A stretch of DNA of 64,000 bases from Curtobacterium sp. TC1 (GTDB taxonomy: Bacteria; Actinomycetota; Actinomycetes; Actinomycetales; Microbacteriaceae): contig NZ_CP081964.1 of the NCBI RefSeq assembly GCF_019844075.1, forward strand, positions 2,728,001 through 2,792,000, in the 5' to 3' direction. Below the pieces are notes generated by a model. The model was not told the DNA's origin. It saw only the letters and a list, made by a program, of their open reading frames with translations, and searched no databases. The position numbers and the translations under genes are program-made. Shown here piece after piece: positions 34,099-45,868 of this stretch; the stretch's first letter is position 1, and the number at the start of each line of letters is the position of its first letter.

Positions 34099-35275
34099 AG
34101 GAGAACCTTAGTGCGAGGGCGGACGGACGAACCGCGACGTCGAGGTCGGGGAACGTCACACGGAGGACGGCGAAGTAGGGGTCGAAGGTGCGGTGGATCC
34201 CGATGTCGGAGTCGGCCACGGCGAGGTCGAGCTCGAGCAGCACGCGGCCGGCTCCGGTGCGGGCGTGATCGGCGCGGGTGGCCGCGTCGTCCTGCTCGTC
34301 CGCGCGCCGGAGCGTTGCCCGGAACCCGGCGGGGTCGAAGGTCGACGCACGGAACGCCGCCCGCAGGAACGTCCGCACCACGGAGCGCTGGTCGGCGTCG
34401 AGCGCGGCGGCGAGGCCGTCCGGGTCGTCGACCACCGGAGCGTCCCCACCCTCGACCCGCACGGCCTGCTCGAACCACGTGCGGTCCGCATCGGCGACCA
34501 TCGCCCGGCGGATGCCGTCGGCGATCAGTCGGGCCCGTGCGCGGTCGGCGTCGGTGATGACCTCGCGCGTGCGGAGCTCGGCGAAGAACGGCGCGACGTC
34601 GCGGGCCAGGATCGTCGACCGGTCCTGCTGCACGCTCGCCGCGATGCCGTCCCGCTCCGCGCGCTCGACGGAGTAGGAACCGGCCCGGATCTGCACCCGC
34701 TCGGCCAGGCCGGCGAACGTCCAGGCGAAGACTGCAGACGCCGCGGTCAGCACCAGGGTCGGGGCCGCCGCCAGGAAGGCCGCGACGGCGACGGGGATCT
34801 CGTGGGGGAACGTCGCTGCGCCCACGCCCCACGTGACGGCGTTCACCACGGCGAGCAGGGCCCCGCCGATGGTGAGGTCCGTCCACGGCCGGTAGGGCGC
34901 GACCATCACGATGCCGGTCGCCGTGATGAGCGACATGAAGTCGTTCAGGGCACTGCGGTCGGGGCCCCACTGCGCGGCGACGCTCGTCACCGACGCAAGG
35001 CCGAGCAGCCCGACGTGCGCGACGAACGCCCACCGCGGGAACGGTGCGCGGAACGGACTCGAGGCGGTGAACACGACCGCTGCCGACGCCGCGACCAGGA
35101 TGACGGTGAGCGCGCTGAGGGTGGGGCTGCCCACGACGTCGCGGTCGAACACGGACACCAGGAGCGCCCAGACGATGCTGAAGGCACCGAGCCCGATCGC
35201 GAGCGGACGTGATCCCATCGCGCCGAGCGGGTCGTACTGCTGCGCGGTCCGGCGGGCCCCGGTCGTGGCGCTCAC
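34085..35275 (-). CDS. Unknown membrane protein within a two-component operon
   Basis: A 396-residue protein with about five to six hydrophobic segments in the first 190 residues, then a 200-residue soluble C-terminal region that I do not recognise. The layout (membrane half plus cytoplasmic half, between kinase and regulator) resembles a kinase-like partner, but no HATPase motifs are visible. GTG start overlaps the kinase stop by four bases, and its end overlaps the response-regulator start. It probably modulates the signalling pair. Confidence 0.7.
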   Translation of the reverse strand: MSATTGARRTAQQYDPLGAMGSRPLAIGLGAFSIVWALLVSVFDRDVVGSPTLSALTVILVAASAAVVFTASSPFRAPFPRWAFVAHVGLLGLASVTSVAAQWGPDRSALNDFMSLITATGIVMVAPYRPWTDLTIGGALLAVVNAVTWGVGAATFPHEIPVAVAAFLAAAPTLVLTAASAVFAWTFAGLAERVQIRAGSYSVERAERDGIAASVQQDRSTILARDVAPFFAELRTREVITDADRARARLIADGIRRAMVADADRTWFEQAVRVEGGDAPVVDDPDGLAAALDADQRSVVRTFLRAAFRASTFDPAGFRATLRRADEQDDAATRADHARTGAGRVLLELDLAVADSDIGIHRTFDPYFAVLRVTFPDLDVAVRPSALALRFSYDQH

Positions 35276-36522
35276 CGGTCGGTCCCCCGCCCGCCGACCT
35301 CACCGGGGACCACGGCGTCGACGTGGCCGGGGGCGACGGTGTCGACCGTGTCGGTGACCGGCCCGAACGGCACCGTCATCATCACGCTCGTGCCCGAGCC
35401 GGGCGACGACCAGATCTGCACGTCCCCGCCCACCCGGGCGATGCGGTCGCGCACGGAGCCGCGCAGTCCCATGCGGTCGGCGCCCGTGGTGTCCTCGTCG
35501 AAGCCGCGACCGTCGTCGACCACCATCACGGTGCACGACGTGCCGTCGTCGAAGACGCTGACCTCGGCCGCGTCGGTGCCGGCGTGCTTGCGGACGTTGG
35601 CCAGGCACTGCCCCACGGCACGGACGAGCGCGGTGACCGCACGCTGGTCGAGCCGGTCGAGGGCGGCCGGATCGCCGGACACCGTGACGTCGAGACCGGC
35701 CGCGCGGTGCTCGTCGACCATGACGGCGAACGCGTCGACCGCGGCGCCGGGCCGTTGCCGCGCGGGTGGTGCGAGCCAGCCCTTGCCGGTCAGGACGGCG
35801 ACGTCGGCCTCGACGGTCCGGGCCAGGTGGGGGTCCATCGGACCGTCGGGTGCCAGGGCGATCGCGTTGAGGTGGTTCAGGACGGTGTCGTGCAGGATCG
35901 CAGCCGCCTCGGCCTCGACGCCGGCACGGTACGCGGAGACGTGCTCTTCACGCGCCGACCGCAGCAACTCCGGTTGCACCCGCTCCGACCGACCGGTGCT
36001 CCGACTCGTGAACAGCACCAGCACGACCACGAACCCGAGCGTCACCCAGGCGAGCACGAGCGGACGCGGTGGGCCGTCAGCCTGGACGACCGCGATCCAC
36101 GTCGCCGCCCGACCGGTCAGGAACCCGAGGAAGGACCACAGCACGACGCGGCTCGGCACGGCGCCGGCTCCGCCGACCAGGATGAGCGGGATGACCGCCA
36201 ACGACAGCAGGTACGAGGTGACCCAGCCCAACGGGACCTGTTGCTGCACGACCATCGCGAACCACCACGCACAGACGCCGCCGACGACCAGGAACGCGAC
36301 CGCGGAGCGCCAGGTGCCGAACTGCACGTGCACACCGATCATGCCGAGCATCGGGACGAGCGCCAGGACCGCACTGATCACCTGCACGTCGGGCTCGGAC
36401 AGCCGGTACAGCAGCAACGCGATCGCAGCCGCCACCAGCGATCCGATCGCACCGGCGTGGAACGCCCGCACCGTCGACCACGCGTTCACTCGCGGTGCGA
36501 GGTGCGTGGGGATACCGAGCAC
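35272..36522 (-). CDS. Membrane sensor histidine kinase
   Basis: A 416-residue kinase: five to six membrane helices up to about 185, then a HisKA_3-like segment AEAAAILHDTVLNHLNAIA with the phospho-accepting His near 210, and an ATPase domain with CLANVRKHAG (N-box, about 308), VVDDGRGFDED (G1) and SSPGSGTSVMMTVP (G2). First gene of the operon kinase - membrane protein - regulator - tdk. The signal is unknown. Confidence 0.88.
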   Translation of the reverse strand: MLGIPTHLAPRVNAWSTVRAFHAGAIGSLVAAAIALLLYRLSEPDVQVISAVLALVPMLGMIGVHVQFGTWRSAVAFLVVGGVCAWWFAMVVQQQVPLGWVTSYLLSLAVIPLILVGGAGAVPSRVVLWSFLGFLTGRAATWIAVVQADGPPRPLVLAWVTLGFVVVLVLFTSRSTGRSERVQPELLRSAREEHVSAYRAGVEAEAAAILHDTVLNHLNAIALAPDGPMDPHLARTVEADVAVLTGKGWLAPPARQRPGAAVDAFAVMVDEHRAAGLDVTVSGDPAALDRLDQRAVTALVRAVGQCLANVRKHAGTDAAEVSVFDDGTSCTVMVVDDGRGFDEDTTGADRMGLRGSVRDRIARVGGDVQIWSSPGSGTSVMMTVPFGPVTDTVDTVAPGHVDAVVPGEVGGRGTDR

Positions 36523-36675
36523 GAGGTGGGTCCTTCCGGGTGGCGGGATAGCCGCCCACGATCCAACACCGCAGCGCTGACCGTGTACCCCGAAACCTGG
36601 GCAGTTCGGCGACCCGCTCGATGATACCGGCCCCCGCCGAGTACCACTGTCCCCCGAACGCGGAGCGCCTGGTGC

Positions 36676-37782
36676 TCAGAACAACGTCTGCGTGGCGACC
36701 GGTCGGAGCAGTCGTCGGTCGAACCCCGGATCCGCGCGCTTGAGCGGCGACGCCGTGGGGATCGACTGCTCCTGCGGCACCGTTGAAGGATCCGAGAAGC
36801 CCATCGACCCCGTCGCCGGGTCCACCCGCCCGAGGCCGACGCCGTGCGCCGCCAGGATCGGCCGGATGCGCTCCGACAGCCAGCGGCGGTAGTCCTTCGG
36901 CGCGTAGGTGTTGTCGAGGTACATCGCCCGGTAGCGCGCGACCAGGTCGGGCCGTTCCCGTCCGAGCCACTCGAACCACCACGGCTTCACGCCCGGCCGC
37001 AGGTGCAGCGCGGAGTACATGACGCTCGTTGCCCCGGCAGCCGCAGCCCGACCGACGGCGTCGTCGAGCTGGGCACGGGTGTCGGTGATGTACGGCAGCA
37101 CGGGCATGAGGAACACCGCACAGTCGAGGCCCGCGTCACGGATCGCCCGGACGGTGGCGAGCCGCGCCGCCGTCGTGGGCGTACCGGGCTCCACCGACTG
37201 CTGCAGGTCGTCGTCGTACACGGCGATCGACATCGCCAGGTCGACCGGCACCACCTTGGCGGCCTCGGCCAGGAGCGGCAGGTCGCGCCGGAGCAGTGTG
37301 CCCTTCGTCAGGATGCTGAACGGCGTCCGGCTGTCCGCCAGCGCCTGGATCACCCCGGGCATCAGGCGGTAGCGGCCCTCGGCACGCTGGTACGGGTCGG
37401 TGTTCGTGCCGAGCGCGATCGGGTGCCGGTCCCACGTCGGCTTGCCGAGCTCACGCCGCAGGACGTCGGCGACGTTCGTCTTCACGACGATCTGCTGGTC
37501 GAAGTCGGCTCCGCCGTCGAACTCGAGGTAGGTGTGCGTCGGCCGCGCGAAGCAGTACACGCACGCGTGGCTGCACCCGCGGTACGGGTTGATGGTCCAG
37601 CCGTAGGTGCCGGAGCCGTCGGCGCTCGGCACGCGGTTCAGCGCGCTCTTCGCCAGGACCTCGTGGAACGTGACGCCCGCGAACTCCGGCGTGGTAACAC
37701 TCCGGACGAAGCCGCTGTTCGACTCCATGCCCGGCAGCGCATCGCTCTGCTCGGCATCGATCGCCTGTCCACTCCACCGCAT
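36676..37782 (-). CDS. Radical SAM protein, Rv2578c/SplB-like family
   Basis: A 368-residue protein with the iron-sulphur motif C70-x3-C74-x2-C77 (CSHACVYCF) in the context NPYRGCSHACVYCFAR typical of the Rv2578c family. The start MRWSGQAI matches the usual N-terminus of this family, so ATG 37782 was preferred to 37800. An exact LexA box lies nine bases upstream of the start, implying induction by DNA damage. The reaction is unknown; relation to spore photoproduct lyase-like enzymes suggests a nucleic-acid role. Confidence 0.87.
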   Translation of the reverse strand: MRWSGQAIDAEQSDALPGMESNSGFVRSVTTPEFAGVTFHEVLAKSALNRVPSADGSGTYGWTINPYRGCSHACVYCFARPTHTYLEFDGGADFDQQIVVKTNVADVLRRELGKPTWDRHPIALGTNTDPYQRAEGRYRLMPGVIQALADSRTPFSILTKGTLLRRDLPLLAEAAKVVPVDLAMSIAVYDDDLQQSVEPGTPTTAARLATVRAIRDAGLDCAVFLMPVLPYITDTRAQLDDAVGRAAAAGATSVMYSALHLRPGVKPWWFEWLGRERPDLVARYRAMYLDNTYAPKDYRRWLSERIRPILAAHGVGLGRVDPATGSMGFSDPSTVPQEQSIPTASPLKRADPGFDRRLLRPVATQTLF

Positions 37783-37790
37783 GCCGCCAT

Positions 37791-37806
37791 TCGAACACAT
37801 GTTCGA
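37791..37806. promoter_or_regulatory. LexA (SOS) box TCGAACACATGTTCGA
   Basis: Perfect 16-bp dyad matching the actinobacterial SOS consensus TCGAAC-N4-GTTCGA, directly upstream of the radical SAM gene. It also lies 23 bases after the mqo stop. Confidence 0.85.
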
Positions 37807-37829
37807 ACGCGTCGCAAGCGGGGTGGCGG

Positions 37830-39317
37830 TCAGTGGTGCAGGCCGAGCACCTTCGCCGTGCGCTCGAGCGTGGCGTCAGCAAGGGCGGCGTCGTCGCCGA
37901 GGTCCTGCCCGTAGGTCGGGACCATCTCGTGGACCGCGTCCTGCCAGCCGTCCCAACGATCGGGGAAGCACTTCCCGAGCAGGCCGAGCATGATCGGCAC
38001 CGCGGTCGACGCGCCCGGCGAGGCGCCGAGGAGCCCGGCGATCGAACCGTCGGCAGCGGTGATGACCTCGGTGCCGAACTGCAGCACCCCGCCCTTGCCC
38101 TTGTCCGGCTTGATGACCTGCACCCGCTGGCCGGCGATGATCTTGTGCCAGTTCTCGGGCTCGGCGTTCGGCATGAAGTCGCGCAGGGCGTCGAACTTGG
38201 CCTGCTTCGAGGCGAGCAGCTGGCCGATCAGGTAGCGCACCAGGTCGAAGTTCGAGAACGCGACGCTCAGCATCGGGCGCAGGTTGTGCGGCCGGATCGA
38301 CTTGAAGAGGTCGAGCAGCGATCCCTGCTTCAGGAACTTCGGGCTGAACCCGGCGTACGGGCCGAACATGAGCGATGCGCTGCCGTCGACGATGCGGGTG
38401 TCCAGGTGCGGCACCGACATCGGCGGCGCTCCGACGCTCGCCTTGCCGTAGACCTTGGCCGCGTGCTTCTGCACGACCTCGGGGTCGTCGGTGCGCAGGA
38501 ACTCACCGGAGACCGGGAAGCCGCCGTAGCCGCGGATCTCCGGGATGCCCGACTTCTGCAGCAGCTGCAGGGCCCCGCCACCGGCACCGACGAAGACGAA
38601 CTTCGCGGCGATCTTCTGGGTCGATCGACCGACCTCGTTCAGGACGTCGAGCGCCCAGCCGTCGAATTCCTTGCCCCGCGTGATGTTCTTGACCTGGTGG
38701 TTCGGTTCGAACTCGAGCCCGTCGAGCTCGAGCTGGTCGAACAGCTGCCGGGTGAGCGATCCGAAGTCGACGTCGGAGCCGGCCGCCGAGTAGGTCGCCG
38801 CGATCGGCTGGTCCTTCTTGCGGCCGGGGATCAGTGCCGGCGCCCACTTGCGGATCTGCGCGGGGTCGTCGGAGAACTCGATCCCGGCGAACAGCGGGTG
38901 CCCCTGCATCGCCTCGTACCGCTTGCGCATGTACTCGACGTTGTCGGCGCCCCACACGAACGAGATGTGCGGGGTCGGGTTGATGAAGCTGGACGGATCA
39001 GGCAGCGTGCCGGTCTCGACCAGGTGCGACCAGAACTGCCGCGAGACCTGGAACTGCTCGTTGACCGTGACGGCCTTCGCGATGTCGACGCGACCGTCGG
39101 CGAGCTCGGGCGTGTAGTTCAGCTCGCAGAGCGCGGAGTGCCCGGTGCCGGCGTTGTTCCACGGGTTCGAGGACTCCTGCGCGACGGTGCCGAGGCGCTC
39201 GTACACCCGGATCTTCCACGACGGCTCGAGCCGGTGGATGATGGCGCCGAGGGTGGCGCTCATGATGCCTCCCCCGACGAGGACGACATCGATCGGATCC
39301 ACCTGCTTCACTGCCAC
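37830..39317 (-). CDS. mqo: Malate:quinone oxidoreductase
   Basis: A 495-residue FAD enzyme oxidising malate to oxaloacetate at the membrane and passing electrons to quinone. FAD-binding VLVGGGIMSATLGAI is at 13-27, the Mqo-specific ESSNPWNNAGTGHSALCELNYTPE segment follows near 50, and VFVGAGGGALQLLQKSGIPE lies midway. Full length for the family. No partners in an operon are evident. Confidence 0.95.
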   Translation of the reverse strand: MAVKQVDPIDVVLVGGGIMSATLGAIIHRLEPSWKIRVYERLGTVAQESSNPWNNAGTGHSALCELNYTPELADGRVDIAKAVTVNEQFQVSRQFWSHLVETGTLPDPSSFINPTPHISFVWGADNVEYMRKRYEAMQGHPLFAGIEFSDDPAQIRKWAPALIPGRKKDQPIAATYSAAGSDVDFGSLTRQLFDQLELDGLEFEPNHQVKNITRGKEFDGWALDVLNEVGRSTQKIAAKFVFVGAGGGALQLLQKSGIPEIRGYGGFPVSGEFLRTDDPEVVQKHAAKVYGKASVGAPPMSVPHLDTRIVDGSASLMFGPYAGFSPKFLKQGSLLDLFKSIRPHNLRPMLSVAFSNFDLVRYLIGQLLASKQAKFDALRDFMPNAEPENWHKIIAGQRVQVIKPDKGKGGVLQFGTEVITAADGSIAGLLGASPGASTAVPIMLGLLGKCFPDRWDGWQDAVHEMVPTYGQDLGDDAALADATLERTAKVLGLHH

Positions 39318-39394
39318 CCGTCGATCCTACCGGCGTCGACCGACAGGCCGGTCAGCAGCGCGCGGTGACCGAGTCGCTGCGCGCAGCCGTGCCG

Positions 39395-40471
<1,077 letters not shown>

Positions 40472-40481
40472 TCAGCGTGGT

Positions 40482-41747
<1,266 letters not shown>

Positions 41748-41832
41748 TGGCTGGTACTCCCGGAGACGGCGACACCGCGAGGTCACGCGGTCTCACAATG
41801 GTAGTCGGTGTTTCGAGGATGTTGCGTGCGGG

Positions 41833-41863
41833 CCGCCCCACACGCAACGATCCTGCGTGGGGC
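41833..41863 (-). terminator. Possible terminator after recR
   Basis: Arms GCCCC-ACGCA and TGCGT-GGGGC with a two-base bulge and a 7-base loop, immediately after the recR stop. Confidence 0.5.
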
Positions 41864-42463
41864 TCAGCCGCCGACGACGCGACGGCCCTCGAACGCACGA
41901 CCGAGCGTGACCTCGTCGGCGTACTCGAGGTCGCCGCCGACCGGCAGGCCCGAGGCCAGCCGGGTCGTCCGGATGCCCATCGGGACGAGCAGCCGGCTCA
42001 GGTAGGTCGCCGTCGCTTCGCCCTCGAGGTTGGGGTCGGTCGCGATGATGACCTCTTCGACCGTGCCGTCGGCCAGACGGGTCATGAGCTGCTGGATCCG
42101 CAGGTCGTCCGGACCGATGCCGTCGATCGGGCTGATCGCGCCGCCGAGCACGTGGTACAGCCCGCGGAACTCACGGGTGCGCTCGATCGCCGCGACGTCC
42201 TTGGCCTCTTCCACCACGCAGATCGTGGCCGGTGACCGACGCGGGTCGCGGCAGATGCTGCACTGGACGTTCTCGGTGACGTTGCCGCAGATCTCGCAGA
42301 AGCGCACGCGCTCCTTGACGTCCGCCAGCAGCTCGGACAGCCGCGACGGGTCGAACGACTCGGTCTGCAGGATGTGGAAGGCGATGCGCTGCGCCGACTT
42401 CGGGCCGATGCCCGGCAGGCGACCGAACTCGTCGATGAGGTCCTGGACGATCCCGTCGTACAT
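41864..42463 (-). CDS. recR: Recombination protein RecR
   Basis: A 199-residue RecFOR-pathway protein. Helix-hairpin-helix [17 protein letters not shown] at 14-30, zinc finger C56-x2-C59..C68-x2-C71, and a TOPRIM domain ([31 protein letters not shown]). Its ATG overlaps the dnaX stop by one base. Confidence 0.96.
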   Translation of the reverse strand: MYDGIVQDLIDEFGRLPGIGPKSAQRIAFHILQTESFDPSRLSELLADVKERVRFCEICGNVTENVQCSICRDPRRSPATICVVEEAKDVAAIERTREFRGLYHVLGGAISPIDGIGPDDLRIQQLMTRLADGTVEEVIIATDPNLEGEATATYLSRLLVPMGIRTTRLASGLPVGGDLEYADEVTLGRAFEGRRVVGG

Positions 42464-45213
42464 CAGGCACCGTCCTGGTGGAGCGCGGTCTCCTCGATGA
42501 ACCGGGCGTTGAGGATCTCACGCACGACGGCCTCGCCGTAGCGACCGGCCACCGGTGCACGGCGTGCCGGCGGCGCGGTGCGCGCTGCTGCCTGCTGCGG
42601 TGCAGCGGCCTGCTGCGGTGCAGCGGCCTGCGGCGCCGCCTGTTGGCGCGGGGCAGTCGGTGCCTGCGCGGGGGCCGCGGCCGATCGGCCGTGGCCGGGG
42701 TCCGGGAACGGCGCGCCGTCGTCGTACGGTTCGTCGTCCAGCGGGTAGTCGTCGACCGGGACGGCGGGACCGCCCGGCGCGACGGGTCCTCCGGGAGGCG
42801 CGGCGACCGTCGTCGACGCCGCCGGCGGTCCCCCGTCGGTCGGCTGCACCCCACGCGGCGCGGTGGCACCGGCGGGTTGCGCGGGTGCTCCGGAGCCGGA
42901 CTGCTGCGGGTCGACGGACTCGGCCGGGGCGACGGGCGCAGCGGCCGGCGCGGTGCCGAACGGGGCGGCCCAGCCGGGTTCGACGGACTCGGGCACGGCG
43001 TCGGCGGTCGGGTCGCTGGCGGGGATCGTCGCGACCGCCCAGTCGGTCACCGGAGCACCGGACGGTTCCGGCGCTGCCGGCTGCGCGCGAGCGGGTTCCT
43101 GCGCGGGAGCCCGTGTCTGCTCGGCGGCAGGTGCGGGCGCGGGGGCGGGAGCAGGTGCCTGCGCGGGAGCAGGTGCCTGCTCGGGAGCAGGTGCCTGCGC
43201 CGGACGCGGCTCGGGCTCGGCCGCGGCGACCGAACCGGACCCCGTGGCCGCAGCAGCCTCGGCGGTCGGGGCCGACGCGTGAGCGGCCGCGGCGGACTGC
43301 GGTGCCGACGACGGCTGCGATGCGGGCTGGTTCGCCGACGCCGGCCGGCCGGCAGGGGCGGACGGCTGCTGCGTGGGAGCCGGCGGCCGCTGCTGTCCGG
43401 GGCCACCGGGGCCGCGGGCGACGAACTTCACGCGGAGCCCGATGACGTCCATGATCGCGGCGCGGAGCAGTTCGCTCACACTCGCCGAGGGGTCGGACAT
43501 CTCCTTGAACGAGGCGACGTCCTGCTGGCTCGGGAAGGTCAGCGTCAGTACGTCGTCGCGCAGTGCGGTCACCTGCGCGGTGACGACGACCGACCAGGCC
43601 GACCGTTTGGCGTGCTCCACGTGCTCGACGATCTGGGGCCATGCGTCGCGCATCTGCTGGAAGCCCACGGCGCCGACCGTCCGGACCGCCGGCTCGTCGC
43701 CGATCGTCGTGCCCTGCCCCGTGGAGGAAGCACTGACCGGGTCAGGGGTCGTCGGGGCCGCCGGAGCAGCGGGCTCGGGAGCGCTCGGGACGGCCGCGGC
43801 CCACGACGCTGCAGCGTCACGTGCAGCACTGCCGGCGTCGGGCTGCGCCGCCGGAGCCGGGCTCGAGGACGACGCGGCGGGGGTCTGCTGCGCAGCTGGG
43901 GCCTGCTGCGCCGCCGGTGCCTGCTGCGCGACGGGCTCCTGACGACGCGGTGCCGCAGCCTGCGCCGGGGCCGGTGCGGGCGCCGCGGTGGTCTGGATCG
44001 ACGCCGGTGCCGCGGACGCGCCGGCCGGTGCCTGGTGTCCCCCGGCGTCCCCGACACCGACGCGACGCTCGAGCCGCTCCACCCGGGCCAGGGCACCGCG
44101 CTGGGTGTCGTCCGCCTCGGGCACGAGCATGCGCGCCGTCATGAGCTCGAGGTGCAACCGGGGCGAGGTCGCTCCGGTCATGTCGGTCAGCGCCTTGTTC
44201 GCGATGTCCGCGCCGCGGGACAGCCCGGTGGCGCCGAAGACCCCGGCCTGCCGGGTCATCGTGTCGAGCTCGTCCGGCGAGACACCGCGCAGGACCGCGG
44301 CGGCGCTCTCGTTCGTCGCAGCGACGACGATCAGGTCGCGCAACCGCTCGAGCAGGTCCTCGACGAACCGACGCGGGTCCTGACCGGTCTGCACGACACG
44401 GTCGATCGCGGCGAAGGCGGACGCCGGGTCGGCCACGGCGAGGGCGTCGACGACGTCGTCGAGCAGCGCAGCGTCGGTGTACCCGAGCAGGGCGACCGCA
44501 CGCTCGTACGCGATCGCGCCGTCCTCGCTGCCCGCGATGAGCTGGTCGAGCAGGGACAGGGTGTCGCGGACGGAGCCGCCGCCGGCGCGCACGACCAGGG
44601 GCAGGACGCCGGGTGCGACCGTCACCGATTCCTGCGTGCAGAGCTGCTCGATGTACTCGAGCATGACCGCGGGCGGCACGAGCCGGAACGGGTAGTGGTG
44701 GGTGCGCGACCGGATGGTGCCGATGACCTTCTCCGGCTCGGTCGTCGCGAAGATGAACTTGACGTGCTCCGGGGGCTCCTCGACCAGCTTGAGCAGCGCG
44801 TTGAACCCCTGCGGGGTGACCATGTGCGCTTCGTCGAGGATGAAGATCTTGTAGCGGTCGCGTGCGGGGGCGAAGACCGCGCGGTCGCGGAGGTCACGCG
44901 CGTCGTCGACGCCGTTGTGGCTGGCTGCGTCGATCTCGATGACGTCGAGCGAACCGCTGCCGTCGCGTGCGAGCTCGACACAGCTCGGGCAGACGCCGCA
45001 CGGGGTGTCGGTCGGTCCCTCGGCGCAGTTGAGGCACCGCGCGAGGATGCGGGCCGAGGTCGTCTTGCCGCAGCCGCGCGGGCCGCTGAACAGGTAGGCG
45101 TGGTTGACGCGGTTGGTGCGGAGCGCCGTGCGGAGCGGGTCGGTGACCTGCGACTGCCCGATCAGCTCGGCGAAGTTCTCGGGCCGGTAACGGCGATACA
45201 GGGCGGTGACCAC
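42463..45213 (-). CDS. dnaX: DNA polymerase III subunit gamma/tau
   Basis: A 916-residue clamp-loader ATPase. The conserved N-terminus [15 protein letters not shown] leads to P-loop GPRGCGKTT (44-52), a four-Cys zinc module around 63-78 and Walker B FILDEAH. After residue 400 comes a long Ala/Pro/Gln/Glu-rich region with repeated QAPAPE/APAPAP units, interrupted by a conserved island ([16 protein letters not shown]..) of domain IV type. GTG start at 45213. Upstream lies the SRP RNA gene with its tandem array; downstream recR is coupled. Confidence 0.95.
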   Translation of the reverse strand: MVTALYRRYRPENFAELIGQSQVTDPLRTALRTNRVNHAYLFSGPRGCGKTTSARILARCLNCAEGPTDTPCGVCPSCVELARDGSGSLDVIEIDAASHNGVDDARDLRDRAVFAPARDRYKIFILDEAHMVTPQGFNALLKLVEEPPEHVKFIFATTEPEKVIGTIRSRTHHYPFRLVPPAVMLEYIEQLCTQESVTVAPGVLPLVVRAGGGSVRDTLSLLDQLIAGSEDGAIAYERAVALLGYTDAALLDDVVDALAVADPASAFAAIDRVVQTGQDPRRFVEDLLERLRDLIVVAATNESAAAVLRGVSPDELDTMTRQAGVFGATGLSRGADIANKALTDMTGATSPRLHLELMTARMLVPEADDTQRGALARVERLERRVGVGDAGGHQAPAGASAAPASIQTTAAPAPAPAQAAAPRRQEPVAQQAPAAQQAPAAQQTPAASSSSPAPAAQPDAGSAARDAAASWAAAVPSAPEPAAPAAPTTPDPVSASSTGQGTTIGDEPAVRTVGAVGFQQMRDAWPQIVEHVEHAKRSAWSVVVTAQVTALRDDVLTLTFPSQQDVASFKEMSDPSASVSELLRAAIMDVIGLRVKFVARGPGGPGQQRPPAPTQQPSAPAGRPASANQPASQPSSAPQSAAAAHASAPTAEAAAATGSGSVAAAEPEPRPAQAPAPEQAPAPAQAPAPAPAPAPAAEQTRAPAQEPARAQPAAPEPSGAPVTDWAVATIPASDPTADAVPESVEPGWAAPFGTAPAAAPVAPAESVDPQQSGSGAPAQPAGATAPRGVQPTDGGPPAASTTVAAPPGGPVAPGGPAVPVDDYPLDDEPYDDGAPFPDPGHGRSAAAPAQAPTAPRQQAAPQAAAPQQAAAPQQAAARTAPPARRAPVAGRYGEAVVREILNARFIEETALHQDGA

Positions 45214-45352
45214 GCGACCAGGGTAGCCGGGACGACCGACACCCGCGTGCCCCTCCACAGGTGCACGGGCACTGGACCGGACCACCCGCGCAGGCGGGCC
45301 GAGCGTCCGGACCGCACCGCGCCTCCCGGTCGACACGAGGTCGCGGATGTTC

Positions 45353-45758
45353 CTGCTGGGACGAAGAAGACTCCTCACGCACCCGCGCCGGAGACGGACA
45401 CAGCCCCGGCTGCCCTGCTGAGACGAAGAAGACTCCTCACGTACCCGCACCCGAGACGGACACAGCCCCGGCTGCCCTGCTGAGACGAAGAAGACTCCTC
45501 ACGTACCCGCACCCGAGACGGACACAGCCCCGGCTCCCCTGCTGGGACGAAGAAGACTCCTCACGCACCCGCGCCGGAGACGGACACAGCCCCGGCTCCC
45601 CTGCTGAGACGAAGAAGACTCCTCACGCACCCGCGCCCGAGACCGACACAGCCCCGGCTCCCCTGCTGAGACGAAGAAGACTCCTCACGCACCCGCGCCC
45701 GAGACCGACACAGCCCCGGCTCCCCTGCTGAGACGAAGAAGACTCCTCACGCACCCGC
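45353..45758. repeat. Seven-copy 62-bp tandem array joined to the SRP RNA gene
   Basis: The marker GACGAAGAAGACTCCTCAC begins at 45360, 45422, 45484, 45546, 45608, 45670 and 45732, an exact 62-bp period. Units differ at a few positions (CGCACCCGCGCC versus CGTACCCGCACC). The last unit is the 3' end of the SRP RNA gene itself, so the other six repeat that 3' arm plus about 35 bp. Sixty-two is not a multiple of three and frames are not maintained, so it is non-coding. The rest of the 45214-45352 leader holds only a half-copy of the GCCTCCCG motif. Confidence 0.95.
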
Positions 45759-45829
45759 CAGAGCCCGGCTACCCTTGCTGCGTTTCCGCCCTGGGGGAGT
45801 TCACCTGGATGGCGTCACGTGAGGAGCCG
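45738..45829 (-). ncRNA. ffs: Signal recognition particle RNA (small bacterial type)
   Basis: The minus strand carries the SRP helix 8 core: CCAGGTGAACTCCCCCAGG, the GGAA loop region GGCGGAAACGCAGCAAGGG, then GTAGCCGGGCTCTGG. The 5' arm CTCCTCACG pairs with the 3' arm CGTGAGGAG, closing the hairpin, and TCTTCTTCGT follows as a possible weak terminator. Position directly upstream of dnaX-recR is usual in Actinobacteria. Ends are approximate. Confidence 0.92.
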
Positions 45830-45868
45830 CCGACAACTCTACCGGATGCGACCGGGCAGGATTGACAC

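Noticed and set aside
42478..45483. 1001-residue frame opposite dnaX
   Set aside because: Antisense shadow of dnaX with Arg/Gly/Leu-rich low-complexity sequence.
45261..45731. Repeat-rich open frame across the 62-bp array
   Set aside because: The period is not a multiple of three, so successive units are read in different frames; the frame is open only by GC-rich composition.
45353..45758. 62-bp array as a CRISPR
   Set aside because: The whole unit repeats with no unique spacers and the array is continuous with the SRP RNA gene; no cas genes are present.
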